This document shows positions 22,801-37,800 of a stretch of DNA of 64,000 nucleotides, piece after piece. Each line of letters begins with the position of its first letter. The first letter of the stretch is position 1. Both the position numbers and the translations under genes were made by a program. The stretch comes from Lotus japonicus (lineage: Eukaryota; Streptophyta; Magnoliopsida; Fabales; Fabaceae). The notes below the pieces were generated by a model. That model was not told where the DNA came from and made no database searches. It saw only the letters and a list, made by a program, of their open reading frames with translations. The stretch lies in contig NC_080044.1 in the NCBI RefSeq assembly GCF_012489685.1, positions 71,410,732 through 71,474,731 on the forward strand, in the 5' to 3' direction.

Positions 22801-25800
22801 GTAAAAATCCTCCTGCTCTCTCTCCTCCCACCATTTCAAGGTCATATTACATTTGAAATCTTCTAAACTGTGCTAAAGAAAAAATGATAAAAGAATACGA
22901 CGACATAACAAGAGGACAAACAAAAAATCATGTTTGTGTTTTAATAACAAAACAATGAAGAGATTGAAAAGTTATAGTGATATTATATCGAGGATATGAA
23001 TAATAATATATTAAATGGCAATGCATTAAAAAAAACTCCCCAAACAGAGCAAAAAATACCACTTTTTGACAATATTGAGAAAGAAATATCCAATACTAGG
23101 ATATAACAAAGATGCAACATGTCACTTAAAAGAAAAGTTATGTATAAAAACAGATTACGAACCTTTTACTTTGCCGGTGAACCATCCAGAAGGATGAGAC
23201 GTGATTTGAGAAAGAAGGATCCAGTATAAGAATTGGGTCCTGAACCAAGAAATCAAGGAAAGAAGAAGGTGAACCAACTAGAATGCAAACATAACGATTT
23301 CAAATGAAAAAGGTTCTTAACCATAAAATAAAAATACATATGCAGACTTAGATTAGTTATCACCTTTTCCATAATCCAGCCACCCTGCACAAATAAAGTA
23401 AGATACAAAGGTTTTTGAATATCAGCTGAATAGATATGCACACTCTGACGAGAAGACATGACGCCATGATGCCGCTCAACACAATTTCCTCCCTTTGTTT
23501 TCTCCGATATTGAAAATTCAGCAGGACAAGGAAGCCGGTTCTCCAATTTCATAGGAGAATTAATTGATATTCTCCAATCATATACAGGTATATTTAGTTC
23601 AGTATTAAGAACTGCAGCATCTGTACCCACACTAAACCAAAACTGTTTACTTCCACTACTAGGATTGCAGCGTAGAAGTATATCCTTTTTCTCAAGTTCA
23701 TTTAGCTTCAAAAAACGATTGGGTGTCACAGAAGTTTGTCTAGAACTTTGATCTAATAACTGATCTTTGCTATATATATAACTTGAACCAACAGCAACCA
23801 CCTGACCCCATGAGTATTTGAGCTGAGAATTATGAAAATTAGGTTGAACTTGCAAACATTGGTCAGAGCCCTTGAATGTACTTCTCCAAGATAAAACAGC
23901 AGAAGCTCCAGGCTGCACAGTACTTGCTCCACTATGCAAGCATTCCATACCTTGCTCAGAAACGGTTTGTCTAGTACGAATCCAACGCCGTCGACGCACA
24001 ACATCAGAGGCTGATTTTGTTGAAAACTTTGATGAAGTAGGAGGCCATCTAAAATTTTTAATGTCAGGCCCATATGCCCAGCCTTCCTTGTCAACATACT
24101 GAAACTTATCTATGGACCAACCTGAAGCCCATTTCCACCCAGGAGGAAGTGGAGGTTCAAAGAAGTCCTTCAAAAATTATACAAGTGAGTGAAAAAAATC
24201 ACAATGATGTATCTTCAGTAAGGAAGTTAACAAGCAATAATAAAATGTTTATGAATATACCAACCTTAGATGAATGTGAAAAGTCCCTTGTGCTCCAGTG
24301 TCCAGGATTATCATGGTGCATAGCTGACCCATTGCTACCCCAACCAGATGACGGATGATAATACTGATTTTGAAAGACTTCTTCAACTGCAGTATTAGAA
24401 CCATTTGCTCCAAGTGAGGGATCATGGCCATGAGATGTGTGACATGTCAAAATATTCAACATAACATCTGAGTCGTTCACAACTGTAACAAGACCCCTGA
24501 AAATTACATGCTTCTTTCCATTTTTCATCACAACTTCCATACCAATATATTCATTCTGTAATGATATTGGAACAACAGAAAGTGGGAGCAAAGATCGAAT
24601 ACTCTCCCATTCACACTCTGGACCAAGCCCCACCCACAAACCTATATCTCGATCACCAACATTATCACTTTCCATATCTTTTTGAAGGTTAGCAATTGTG
24701 TTTCTTTCAAAATAAGAAGTTGAAATAATGAGGCATCCATCATGCATGGCTTCAACATTGCTTTGTTGAGTCTGCAAAAGTTAATGAGAAAGATGCAACA
24801 ATAAGAAAAATAATCAAGAAACTTAAACAATTTATCCAATAGATAAATCCTTCTGAAATGACGTAAAATATAGTAACTGACCATTCTACTTAGTGGATAC
24901 GATCTAATACTCTGATTATCATAAGGTTGATGAAACATTCTCACTGAAGCAACCTTCTTAAGAATATTTGCACCATGTCCAACAGAAAATGAAAGTGCAC
25001 CCACAACATCCCCTGCATAGTGAATACATAAGTTCTTAGCAAAAAAGCAAAACCAAGCTGAGTTAGCAGAAAAACTCTAATATGGAAATTATACATGACA
25101 ACTAATAGTTGGAAGGAAACATATAACATACAGGAAGTTTAATTTAAGTGATGAAATTGATCAGATAAACTGAAGTGTTGAACTGATAGTGTTTGACTTT
25201 GTATAAACAAAGTCTCATCAAACAGGGCATCCAAAGCATAAACAATGTGTCACTGAATAAGACATCCAAGAAATACCTTTTCCAGCTTTTGCAGCAAGAT
25301 TTGTAACCTCTATTTCCAATTTAGAAGGGGCCTGTAACAAATCATAAATCTTCAATGAAACAGTAAATGCAGCAAACTCCGAAGTTATAAAAAAATTTAA
25401 ATTGATAATATTTGTGTCTGTGTGGTCTGTGGGGGGATACTGCTGATTAGACAAAAAATTCAGAAAGAGCAAATAAAAGGTATGTTACATAAGAGCTCAT
25501 ATAAGACTTAAAAAGGAATGTTACCGGAGGTTCACTAGCTTGATTACCGAAAGCCATACTTTCCGGTGATTGAAGCTCTTGATAACAAGTTAAAGGAGTA
25601 GAGATAGACAGAGAGAAACTAAGAAATGAATGAATGAATGAGTGTATTGATTGTGATTCAGCTATTACTTCATATATATAGGAACCTTAGAACTCCAACC
25701 TGTTTAAGCTAACAACATCTAACTGCCTTTAAGGGCAGGATCCAATGCACCCGGGAACAGGATGCCCGCACACCAACACTTGCCATATCATATCTTGTGT

Positions 25801-28800
25801 AACGGCTAATTCAACTTAATATTCCTATCTCTGCTATACGGGATATAACTATGTATGATGTACATATAAAATCTTCCAAACAAAAATGAAGAGAAATCCA
25901 AGCTGAATGTAAAACAGAGAGTATCGAAAGTGTGAATATTCTGAGTTTAGTTATAGGTGTTACATCTGTTAGCTTTCTGTTATTATATGGCTGTAGTGGT
26001 TCTCAGTATAGCATTCGAAGCAAGCATAGCTTGAGGCATATTTAAATACATATTGTAATCATCAGGTCAATAATGAACGAAAGATCCACAACCAGTTAGA
26101 ATTTCTCATTTTTCTCTCTTGGTCATTTTAACAAAAAACTTATGTATATAGAGGGCAACGTTTTGTCTTAGTAAAGCAACATTTTCTAGATTAATTGTCA
26201 TTTATCTTCTGGCAGATCATATTATGACAGCACAGTTTCTGCTTAATAAAATTTGGGAGGCCTAACTCTACCCCACAAGCTAGCTTAAGAGTGAGAGTTG
26301 CATTCCCATATATAATGGATATCTTGGTCATATCTCTAGTCAATGTGAGACTTCTCAACACACCTCATGCCCAAGGCTGGACATTTGGAGCATGAGATTT
26401 GCAGGAATGAACATCTGCGGGTGGCTCATATATGGGTCGGGTCGTCTCCAATAAACGATCTAGGATGGGCTTGGATACCATATTATAATTTGGGAGGCCT
26501 AACTCTACCCCAAAAGCTAGCTTAGAGGTGAGGATTGTCTTCCCATATATAAGGGCAGGCTTGGCCACATCTCTAGTCAATGTGGGACTTCTCAACACTG
26601 CTCAATCTTGAACTTTTCAGTTCATGAACATATTAGAATAAAAAATGAAGCGAAAGTCTAAACCAATCAATTGATGATGCAATACCTTTCTGGGAACTTC
26701 AAATATGAAAAGTTCATTCCACTTTACTCTGCCTTCATCCAAACTATTAATTCTTGATATTACAGGTTTCACACACTTTGTTCTTGCACTCTGGGGAAAA
26801 AGTTTTTGCTGCTCTGATGCCTGACTGTCAACAACAAGGCGCAAAGCACAGAAGAAGTTATGGCTGTTACCATCATCAATGATGGGAAGACCCTACAAAA
26901 ATTGAAAATAAATTGATTTCAATATTCCGGGTAGGAAGGAAATTGATACTCTGTATGACCATTGGAACACATTTTGACCTTGGCTTCAAGTATCTGTACA
27001 GCCACATAATAACGAGCTTCCCTAGATTCATGAGCAACATTTAACCTATTTGAAAATCTTGGAGGTGGAATCCACACAGAAGCACAATCACCATGGTGTA
27101 GCTTGTCAACAGTATCTATATCATGCTCAACTTTTTTAACAAAAACATCGCATCCAAGTCTATTTTCTACTATAACAGTCTGCAAGTCATCCTCATCTAG
27201 TGCAGAAAAAGTTGTATTTTCTCCTGTGATTTGTTGACCACAACCCTCCTGCAAACCAAACAGTTAGTAAAGCTATTAAAATTACAAGCTTTAAATTTAA
27301 AGGAAAAAGGATAACAGATTCAAAATTTGACCGCATTTAGCTTGGATGCTTTCTGTTCAAGCTCCAACTGTCTTCTCCACGAAAGGATGCTTCCCACAGA
27401 GGATTCAAGATTTGCTGCGCTGATATTGACATTCAAGATGCTAGTTGCTGAAATTCGAATTCTCTTCCCAAGTCCTAATGGCGATTGTTCATTGGTATCA
27501 AAAGTTTCAAACCTAAACAAGTAAGAAAGGGAATATCTAATTAATGGCATACACTCAAACTGGACTGGATCATGATTGAAATCAGAAGGAGATCCTCAAC
27601 CAATAGTATATATTTTAATAAAAATATTGAACTGAAAAAGTAAATAACCAATCAATTACTTAAATATTCCATCAAATGGCTCCACAAGGGGCTCCCATGC
27701 CTCTAATTGTGCATTGAAGGTTGATGCAACAATTGAGGAAATAAGTACAGCATTCATCCCATCTAGTCCACCATGAGTTGCAAGCTTAATATTGGTAATT
27801 GTAGTGTCAAACAAGGGTCTCATCTGAAAAGGTTGTACACTTAACGTTTAATTATAAAATGAGTAGTCCATTTTAAAAAAAAATATATACATTGGTAAAT
27901 GATTCAGAGAATAATGGCTTTTGTTTTCATAATAGACATAGAAAGCATACCATTCCACATAAGCTGTCCAACATAGTTAGGGAAAAATATCGCAGCTTCA
28001 GCTCAGCATTTATGTTTTCCCGAGTCTTGGGCTTCACTGAATCACCAATTATGTAAGCCAACCGACTAGATGGCTTTTTAAGGTCAGAACGAGCCAGAAA
28101 GGTGCATGCCTGTACATATAAATGATAGGATGAAAACCAAACTACATTTTTTTAGGATTTTAAAATAAGCAAGAACAGCTCAATGACTATAAACTTTTCC
28201 ATAATATGCAGATCATATTGACTGACCCAGCTATAAGCATTAGAAACTTCTGTTGTTCAACATACAAAACATTCGTTACATTTTGAGATGCCATTATACA
28301 AAGTTTTTGAGTGAGTTAAGCGAAGTGGAATTAATGATTAACCTGATTTTCTACTTTCCATATACTCCAGGATTGAGGAGCCCTTGAGCTTGAAGATCTT
28401 GAAAGAGGCACCTCATGAATGTTACCTTGGCTAACAAGATCCATCCTTGGGCAGCAAAACAAATCTGCATGTGGTGCTTCATCTGTTCTGGAGACAACAC
28501 ATCCTAGAGAAACATAACCAGGAGGAGCTATAGGAAACCAGAAGAAAACTTCTTCAACTCCTTTCCCCACAATATGGGAAACTTTGGTAAACTGAACAGG
28601 TTTTGAAGAGATATCAGGATTGTCATTCTTGAAGATTATTCCCAGTGCAGGTGGTTCAAGGCTGAAAGGAAGGGAAAGACAATTAATCCACCCAAAACAT
28701 GAAGCCAGCTAACTGAATTAAGCTAAAAGGCATAGAAGATACAAGGTCTAACCCTTCAGTAATGCAATCACCCAAGACAGCATAACCACGACGCGCAATG

Positions 28801-31800
28801 GGTCGCCAAATGGAGACTGGACGCCGGAGGTCGCTGCCTTTGTCCCACCAAATCCTTTCAAAGTTTGGTGTAGACATGTAGAAGTTAGTTGCTTTCGAAA
28901 TGGACTTGAGAATCTCCCATCCAGATGTATTTACATTTGCGCTTGTCTGCTGATTATTATTTTCACGATCGGAATTAAAATCTGATATTGGACTTATCAG
29001 AGGACCGCGATTTGAACTCCAGACAAGCAGATGATTCAAGTCATAGCATTTGTTTTTGAGAGGGAAACCGATTGAAGAATGTGCAAAAAAAGAGCCAACA
29101 GCATTGTCAAGGCGCCATATGCTAAATCCAGAAGTAAATTGATTATTTGATGTGATATTAAATAAGCAGTCTGAATATTTTGCTGATGTTACAAGATCAG
29201 AACGTAAGCAATGAACAACATGATTTGGGGGCGGTTGGCTCCCAACATGGGCTACACAGCCTAGAGCTGTGTACCCTGGGGGCGCAATGGGCATCCAAAG
29301 AGAACAATCATTGTCAGTAATAGATTGACCTTCATTTCCGCCATGCCCTTGGATATTCAGGAATGATCCAATAAGATGGAAATCAACTGGCTTCCTTACA
29401 CGGCCGTATGTATTGCTTACAGCCATTACTGCCTGTGAAGGAGGAATTGGCCTGAAAAGACAATAAAATATAAAATTAGCATAGAAAGGAATCTAAATAG
29501 TTAAGCTAAAGTCAGAATTTTTTAGAAGGAGTTTGTTGTAGTTTGTCATATTAACTAAATGCTAGTTAGAGTCCAGCTATAATGTCTGAGAGTCTGTTAG
29601 ACTAAGTTATGCTGACTAGGATTTACTTAGTCTGTTAGCTTCTGTTATGAAGCTAGTGCAGTCTATAAATAAGTAATCAAAGTACTCATGTGTGACAAAC
29701 AATTTCAGAATAATATTCAAGTTTCAAAATTCAAAGTTTCTTAGTACAATACTGCTCCTTTAATCCATTTATCATGAGGAAAAAGCAAATTGAAGCCAAC
29801 AGTCATTTCCTCATAGAAAAGATCCCCTATGTTTTCTCCAGGGATCAGCTTGCCTATATTCTTCAATAACATTTACAGGGTCTAAGGATAGCATTAATTT
29901 GCAACAAGCTGGATGCATAGAGTGTTGAGATATGATTACAATTTGATTTTATCCTAGTTTTCTTAGTTAGCAGACCGGTAATCCCTAAATTTAAGGGATT
30001 GATTCTCTCAGTTTTGTATAAATATAGTGTACAAATTACCCTGAAAATACATGTAAAATATTCATATTCAAGTGAAAATGTACCTTGATGTCACACAATC
30101 TCCTAATATGACATAATTTGCAGGAGCTTGAGGCCTCCAAAAGGTAATATTGTTATTGGAACCAGACTCTGTGAAGAAGAGGAGATCAAATAGCTCAATA
30201 TTTATGCACTTAGCTCTCTAGTACAGAGCATTTAAAAGTCAAGTTGATAAACTGAATACAGAAAAGTAAATGAGAAAAATTGTGATTAGGTTATTCACTT
30301 AATTAGGAAGAGACCTTTTTCAGATACCCAAATTCGGTCGAAGTTGGTACACTGAACAAGTGGATTTGCATTTCCAAAATTTAAGGCAGCAGATGCTTGG
30401 CTTTGCAGATTTAGAATGAGAGAAGCAGCACTAAGTGAGAGATGAATACAGATATCCGTTGATATCAAAGATATACTTGTTTTGTCTTTCACAGAAGTAT
30501 ATCCCCCTGATATATCCACAGGATCAAGAATGACAAGACCAGAACCAGCCTCAACTGTAAAATCCTTCAACAGGGCTCTAATCCAAGTGTCCTTCTCCTT
30601 GGAGGCATACCTGCTCAAATAGTCAGAAAAAAAGTAATAGGTCAAATTCGTGTCTGAGTAACAACTTCTATTCTTATCCAAGAATGTATTGACAACAGTA
30701 GGAGAAATTAAACACGGTTTAGCTGTAATTGTTGAGTATTGAGATGACATTGAGGGTTTTGAAAGAAAGAAAATTAGGAGAATTACAATTTTGGAATTCT
30801 TGGCAAAAATAAATCCAATTGAGGAACAATTAATTTAAAAGAGTGGTTCACGATGTCTAAAAAGTGTTCCTCTTTGATTAATTGTTCCTACACGAAATGT
30901 ATTTTTACCAAGAAGCCTAAAACCATAATTCTCCAAAGAAAGTTTATGCTGTTTCCCAAGATATCTCACATGAAGCTCATGTCCAACTTCGCACGAACAA
31001 GCTTCTCGCCATAAGATGAATCGTCGAGAAATGACTTAGAACCATCATAGAAGGTGAATTCAGAAGAAACAACCTAACACCAAAGTACAATAGCCTTTAG
31101 ACAGAAGAGCAACAAAAATAAGGAATAACAAAACGACAATGAAAGATGTCAATCTTCAGGGATGGGTAGTTTTTCCATGAACCAGAGCTAGGAAAGTATC
31201 TTAAATTTTTTTACTTTTTTTCCTATCATCTTTAATTGAAACAGAGAAAAATAATAAGCATAGCACAATGCATAATATCTACACTAAGTCAATAAACAAT
31301 TTTTAGAGTTTCTACTGTGGGCTTGGGTGGTTGATGCAGGTTGACGGGCTAGACATGATAATCAAACATCTCATAGCATGCAACTCTTAATTTTGAATAT
31401 TGAAGGAATTTCACATATTTAATATTGATGAGATAGACATGATAATTCTGTTCTGGCTACTTCTAAAACTGATTTTAGCCAAATAGAAGAAAGGATACTG
31501 CGCAATTTGGAAAAGAAATACTAGGGAAGCACATCCACTTTAGTCTGTGAAATGCGATTTGCAGAAATTTGGAAATGGACACAGATAATATACTACTGAT
31601 GACCAGACATTGGTGGAAAATGGTTTTCGTGCACGCATACTGCTAAGATTCAATGCACTAGTTCTGATCAATGACGCATAAAGTTTCAGCAAGATCCAAA
31701 AAATACAGCAAGATCCAATTAAGATAATCGTAAAATTTGAAAGGCGTGTAATGTCTTCAGCATATGTGATAAGCTCTATGAATAATATTCCTGAAAACAT

Positions 31801-34800
31801 GAAGGAAAATTTACCTGGGTTTCAAGGGTAAAACTTTGAGTTCCATTTGATTCATATTGAGAATATATAGTAGTTCCCGATGTTTGATTCAAGTTGTCAA
31901 GGCTTTTTTCATCACCAGATGTCAGATTGCATGGAGCCACAATTTCAACACCATCCTCAATAGTGATTGAGTAACTGCTATCATTATTCAGGTACGTATA
32001 CTTCCTTAGAAGAGAGCCATTCTGATATATAAATGTTAAAAATGTAAGCTTCTGATATGTAGCAAATATGAGTAAAATAGGGCAATAAATGTTTTTTAGC
32101 AATTTTCATACACCAAAAATTATGCTTCTATGCCCTAGTCTGTTTCCCTTATGTTCAAGAAGAAATATTATCAAAGGGAGAAAAATACATGTGAAAATAA
32201 AGAGACAAAATTCACTTAACATGGTGACAAAAAAAAATGTTAAGAAAAAAAATGAAATTACTCAGTATTATAATAAAGCAATTACATTTATATGCATATT
32301 TGTCAGATATGTGTACAATTATCTGATATTTCTTAGGCAATCAGGTCAAAATGCCTTCCTCCTGGTTCATAACACCTTAATCAATCTAATTTTATTGCTG
32401 ACTAATTACACCAAGAAAATGATTCCAAGTGTATTTTCACTCCACTCCTGGTAGCTGCAAACTCACCACATCAGGTTCTCATTACATGCAGAATCCTGTA
32501 TTGTTCCATTTCGGTGCTCTTACTATCACTACCAAAGAATGGTTAGCATTCATGTCAGAAGTAATGTAAATGTATAGGATATCTTGTAGATAGGGAAACA
32601 ATTCAACCTATTTATGCAATGTAAATAGATAAGATAGTGGAAAAATCCTAAATGTGTTTTGGGGACTGAATGTAGCCTTAGTGGTTGGGTGAAACAGGAT
32701 AAATATCAAATGCGATCTTCCTATCCCTCATTTTTTAATATCGTGACTAACAAATTGAAGGGATGTGAATTAATTTTTAATCCTTCTAAAAACCAAGGTT
32801 GCTAAAACTGTTACGAGCCTTCTTTGAAAGCACCTGTTTAAAAGAATAGTACCTTCAAAGGTACAACCTTAAGTGGTCAGACTCCTATTCAGACTACATA
32901 GAATATGCACCCACAAAAGGGTGGTTTAACTCTCTTAAAGTATTAGAAGGTTGATTTCAAAAACACTAGACCACTTGGTCATAGAGGCTCTGATACCATG
33001 TCATGAACCAACTATTGAAGGTAGCTCATCCCCTCCTGTTTTTTTTGTGACAATTTGTTGAAATTCTAACTGAATTGTAAACTGAATTGTATTTCTGAAA
33101 AGTTGAGTTACAATGAATAGCATTTAGCTATTTATAGAATCAGAGAAGCTTGCTTAGCAAGCTGTTACTAAGAGAGAGAGAGAGAGAGAGAATCAGTTAC
33201 ACAGTAACTGATTCTGTTACACCTAATAACTAATTCTGTGTTGAAAATCTTCAACTGAATTTCATTGATTGAAAAGATAATGAATACAAGAGAGATTACA
33301 GTATTTATACTATGAGATTTGTTAGCTTGCAGAAGAAGCTAACTCTAACTAACCTTGACAGCTAAGCTTTGACAGCTAAGCATGTAACTAACTCTCTAAC
33401 AAACCTGCCAGCTAGGCATAACTAACTGAACAGAACACAGTCAGCATTTACCTAATAACACTAAACAGTAACACTAACATAGCAGTAACTATATTACTCT
33501 AATAGGCCCCCTCAAACTCAAGGTGGGGGAGAAAGTGATTTCTCAATCACATTGAGTTTGTCACGAAGAGTTTCAAAACGAAGTGGTGATAGAGCCTTGG
33601 TAAACAAATCTGCCAGCTGATCAACAGAAGGAATGTGATGCACAAAAAGAGACTTGTTGAGAACTTTTTCCCTCACAAAGAAGATGTCAAGCTCCATATG
33701 TTTAGTGCGAGTGTGAAGAACTGGGTTATGAGTCAAAGCCACTGCACCCATGTTATCACAAAACACCCTAGGAGGAGAAAAAGGAATCTGCAACTCCTGC
33801 AAAAGAGACTGAACCCACAACAGTTCAGCAGAGGTATTAGCTAGGCTCCTGTATTCGGCTTCAGTACTCGATCTAGCCACCAGGGTTTGCTTCTTGGAGC
33901 TCCAAGAGACAAGGTTTGGACCAAAAAAGACACAAGAGCCTGAGGTGGATCTCCTGTCATCAGGATCTGATCCCCAATCTGCATCACAAAAGGCCACAAG
34001 AGGGACTGGAGTGTGCAAACTACAAGGCTTGAGGTGCAGGCCATGAAAGAGAGTACCCTTAAGGTATCTTAGGATTCTTTTAACAGCCTTCCAATGCTCT
34101 TCTAGAGGCTGACTTAGAAACTGACAGACCTTGTTAACTGCAAAGCTGATCTCAGGTCTTGTTAAAGTTGCATATTGGAGAGCACCAACTATTGATCTAT
34201 AGAGAGTTGGGTCAGCAAAGTAATCTGCTCCATATTTGCTGAGTTTTGCTCCACTAACCATGGGAGTAGAGATCCCCTTGGCCTCTCCCATTTCTGCCCT
34301 TTCAAGAAGGTCAGTTATATATTTAGTTTGTGTCAAAAGCAAGGACCTGTCCTGAAGATGATGCACCTGAACACCAAGAAAGTAGTCAAGTTGGCCTAAT
34401 TGCTTCAAGGAAAATTCAGAGTTGAGGTTCTGCACTACTTTCTGAACCAGAGGCAAGGAATTGCCTGTAATGATAATATCATCTACATAGACTAGTATGT
34501 AGATGCAGCAAGTTGGAGTGTAGAAAGTGAAGAGAGATGGATCACATCTACTTGGTTTAAAACCATACTTCACAAGGGCTGACTTCAATCTGTCAAACCA
34601 AGCTCTTGGGGCCTGTTTAAGGCCATAAAGAGCTTTGTTAAGTCTGCAAACAAGAGATTTGTCTTCATGCTGAAATCCACTTGGTTGCTGCATGTATACC
34701 TCCTCTTGAAGAGCTCCATTTAAAAAGGCATTATTCACATCAAGTTGATGAATATGCCACCTCTTAGTAATGGCCAGGGAAAGAATGAGCCTAATAGTTA

Positions 34801-37800
34801 TAGGCTTCACCACAGGGGAAAAGGTTTCTGAATAATCAAACCCCTTGACTTGATGGTAACCTTTGGCCACAAGTCTGGCCTTATACCTATTGATGGTGCC
34901 ATCTGCATTTTCCTTCACCCTAAAAACCCATTTACAACCAATTGGCTTCCTATCCCTGGGAAGTGGAACCAATGTCCATGTATTGTTAGCAAGCAATGCA
35001 TCATATTCAGCCTTCATTGCAGCTAACCACTTAGGATCTTTGAGTGCTTGCTTGGTGGTAGCTGGTTCAGCTTGAGTAAGCAGTAAAGTTGGAAATAATC
35101 TGGGCATGACTATGCCAGATTTTGCTCTTGTCTGCATAGGGTGAGTATTTCCCACTGGCTGAGGAAGAGGAGCAGAAGAGGAAGAACCAGTTGAAGCTAC
35201 TTCAGTGGCAGTAGCTGCTGGTGTAGGTGGAGATTGTTGCTGAACAGAAGCTTCAGCCTGAGAAGAATTCCCAGAAGAAGAGGCTGCAACCGAGTCTTGA
35301 CCTTGAAAGGGCTCCTGGTGCTGAACAGGAACTTGAGAAGCTAAAACAGGAATTTCTGAAGTGATTCCATGTGCAGATGAATCAGACCCAGCAGAGGAAA
35401 ACAGGGTAGGATAGGGGAATTTAACTTCATCAAAAATAACATCCCTTGACACAAAAATCCTACCATCACCATCCATGCATTTGTACCCTTGATGAGATGA
35501 TGAGTAACCAACAAACACACATTCCTTGGACCTGAGTGACAGCTTAGAGTGTGTATAAGGCCTTAAGTGAGGGTAACAAGCACAACCAAACACCCTAAGT
35601 ATCTTGTAATCAGGAAGAGTCTTGAACAACTTGAAATAAGGACTCTCATTGGCCAAAACAGTAGTAGGAAGACGATTAATAAGAAAAACTGCAGCCAGGA
35701 ATGCATGATCCCAATATTGAGAAGGCATTTTAGCAAAGGCAAGTAATGAAAGGCCAGTTTCTATGATATGGCGATGCTTCCTTTCAACACTACCATTTTG
35801 ATGGTGTGTGTAGGGGCAAGTCAATCTATGTACTATGCCAAGCTTAGCAAAATGAGATTGTAAAGGTTTAAATTCAGTGCCATTATCTGTTTGGACAGCC
35901 TTAATTTTCAGATTAAATCTTAACTCTACCATAGCTAGGAACTGAAGAAAAACAGAGGAAGTTTCAGATTTGTGCCTAAGTGGATAAATCCATGTGAAAC
36001 GAGAGTAAGCATCAACACAAGTTAAAAAGTAAGAGTAACCACAAGAAGACTCAATGGAGGAAGGGCCCCATAAGTCAGCAAAAACAAGCTCTAAAGGTGT
36101 AGCATAAACACAGTCAGCATTTACCTAATAACACTAAACAGTAACACTAACATAGCAGTAACTATATTACTCTAATATTCTGTTACAGATTGACATGTCA
36201 GCAATGCCATGTCAGCATGTGACTACATATATCCTAATACACCCCCTCAAACTGAAGGTGGGTGAGAAACTAGTTTCTCAGTCACATTAAGTTTGCTTCT
36301 AAGGTCTTCAAAACGAGTAGGAGAAAGTGCTTTGGTGAAGAGGTCAGCAAGCTGATCAATGGAAGGAACATGATGAACAAACAAAGACTTATTCAGCACC
36401 TTCTCTCTAACAAAGAAAATGTCAAGTTCCATATGTTTGGTGCGGGTATGCAATACTGGATTATGAGTTAATGCAACAGCTCCCATATTATCACAGAAAA
36501 TTCTGGGAACTGTGAAGGGAACATGCAGCTCTTGTAACAATGATTGAATCCATAGCAACTCAGCGGAGGTATTAGCAAGACTCCTATATTCTGCTTCAGT
36601 ACTAGACCTGGCTACCAAAGTTTGCTTCTTAGAGGTCCAAGAGACAAGATTAGGACCAAAGAAAACACATGACCCTGAGGTGGATCTCCTGTCATCAGGA
36701 TCAGATCCCCAATCAGCATCACAGTATGCCACTAGAGCTTCTGGAGAATGCAGAGAACAAGGCTTGATATGCAAGCCATGATGAATTGTACCCTTTAGAT
36801 ACCTCAATATCCTCTTAACTGCCTTCCAATGTTCCTCCAAGGGCTGACTGAGAAATTGACACACTTTGTTGACTGAAAAGCTTATTTCAGGTCTGGTAAG
36901 AGTGGCATATTGCAAGGCCCCAACTATGGACCTATAGAGTGTAGGATCTGCAAAATAATCGGCTCCATGCTTGCTTAGTTTGGCACCACTGACCATAGGT
37001 GTAGAGATGCCTTTAGCTTCAGCCATGTCTGCTCTTTCAAGAAGATCACCAATGTATTTGGTCTGAGTAAGTAGGAGAGACCTATCTTGCAAGTGATGGA
37101 CTTGAACACCAAGAAAATAGTCTAACTGACCCAATTGTTTTAAAGCAAATTCAGAATTAAGCTTTTGAACAATCTCTTGAATAAAGGGCAGAAAATTCCC
37201 TGTGATAATGATGTCATCTACATAGACCAAAATATAGATGATACTTGACTTATGATGGAAAGTAAAGAGGGAAGGATCACAACAGCTTGCCCTGAACCCA
37301 AATTTGATTAGAGCTGTCTTCAACCTATCAAACCAAGCTCTTGGAGCCTGTTTGAGCCCATATAAAGCTTTGTTCAGCTTGCAAACTAGGGTCTTGTCTG
37401 AACTTTGAAAACCAGCAGGCTGCTGCATATATACTTCTTCTTGGAGGGCACCATGAAGAAAGGCATTATTCACATCAAGCTGGTGAATATGCCACTGTTT
37501 AGACACAGCCAAGGTAAGAATCAAACGAATTGTAATAGGTTTAACTACAGGAGAAAAAGTTTCTGCATAGTCAAAACCTTTCACTTGATGGTATCCCTTA
37601 GCCACAAGTCTGGCTTTATACCTATTAACTGAGCCATCAGCATTTTCCTTTATTCTAAACACCCACTTGCACCCTATAGGATGTCTTCCCTTGGGAAGAG
37701 GCACCAAAGTCCAAGTATTGTTGGTCATGAGAGCTTCATATTCAGACTTCATAGCTGCCAACCACTTAGGGTCTTTAAGAGCATGCTTAGTGGTTGTAGG

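Noticed and set aside
33172..33192. GA-rich array as a CRISPR-like or regulatory repeat
   Set aside because: It is the (GA)n tract of the D-family LTR, present in all D LTRs; no spaced repeats occur anywhere in the window.
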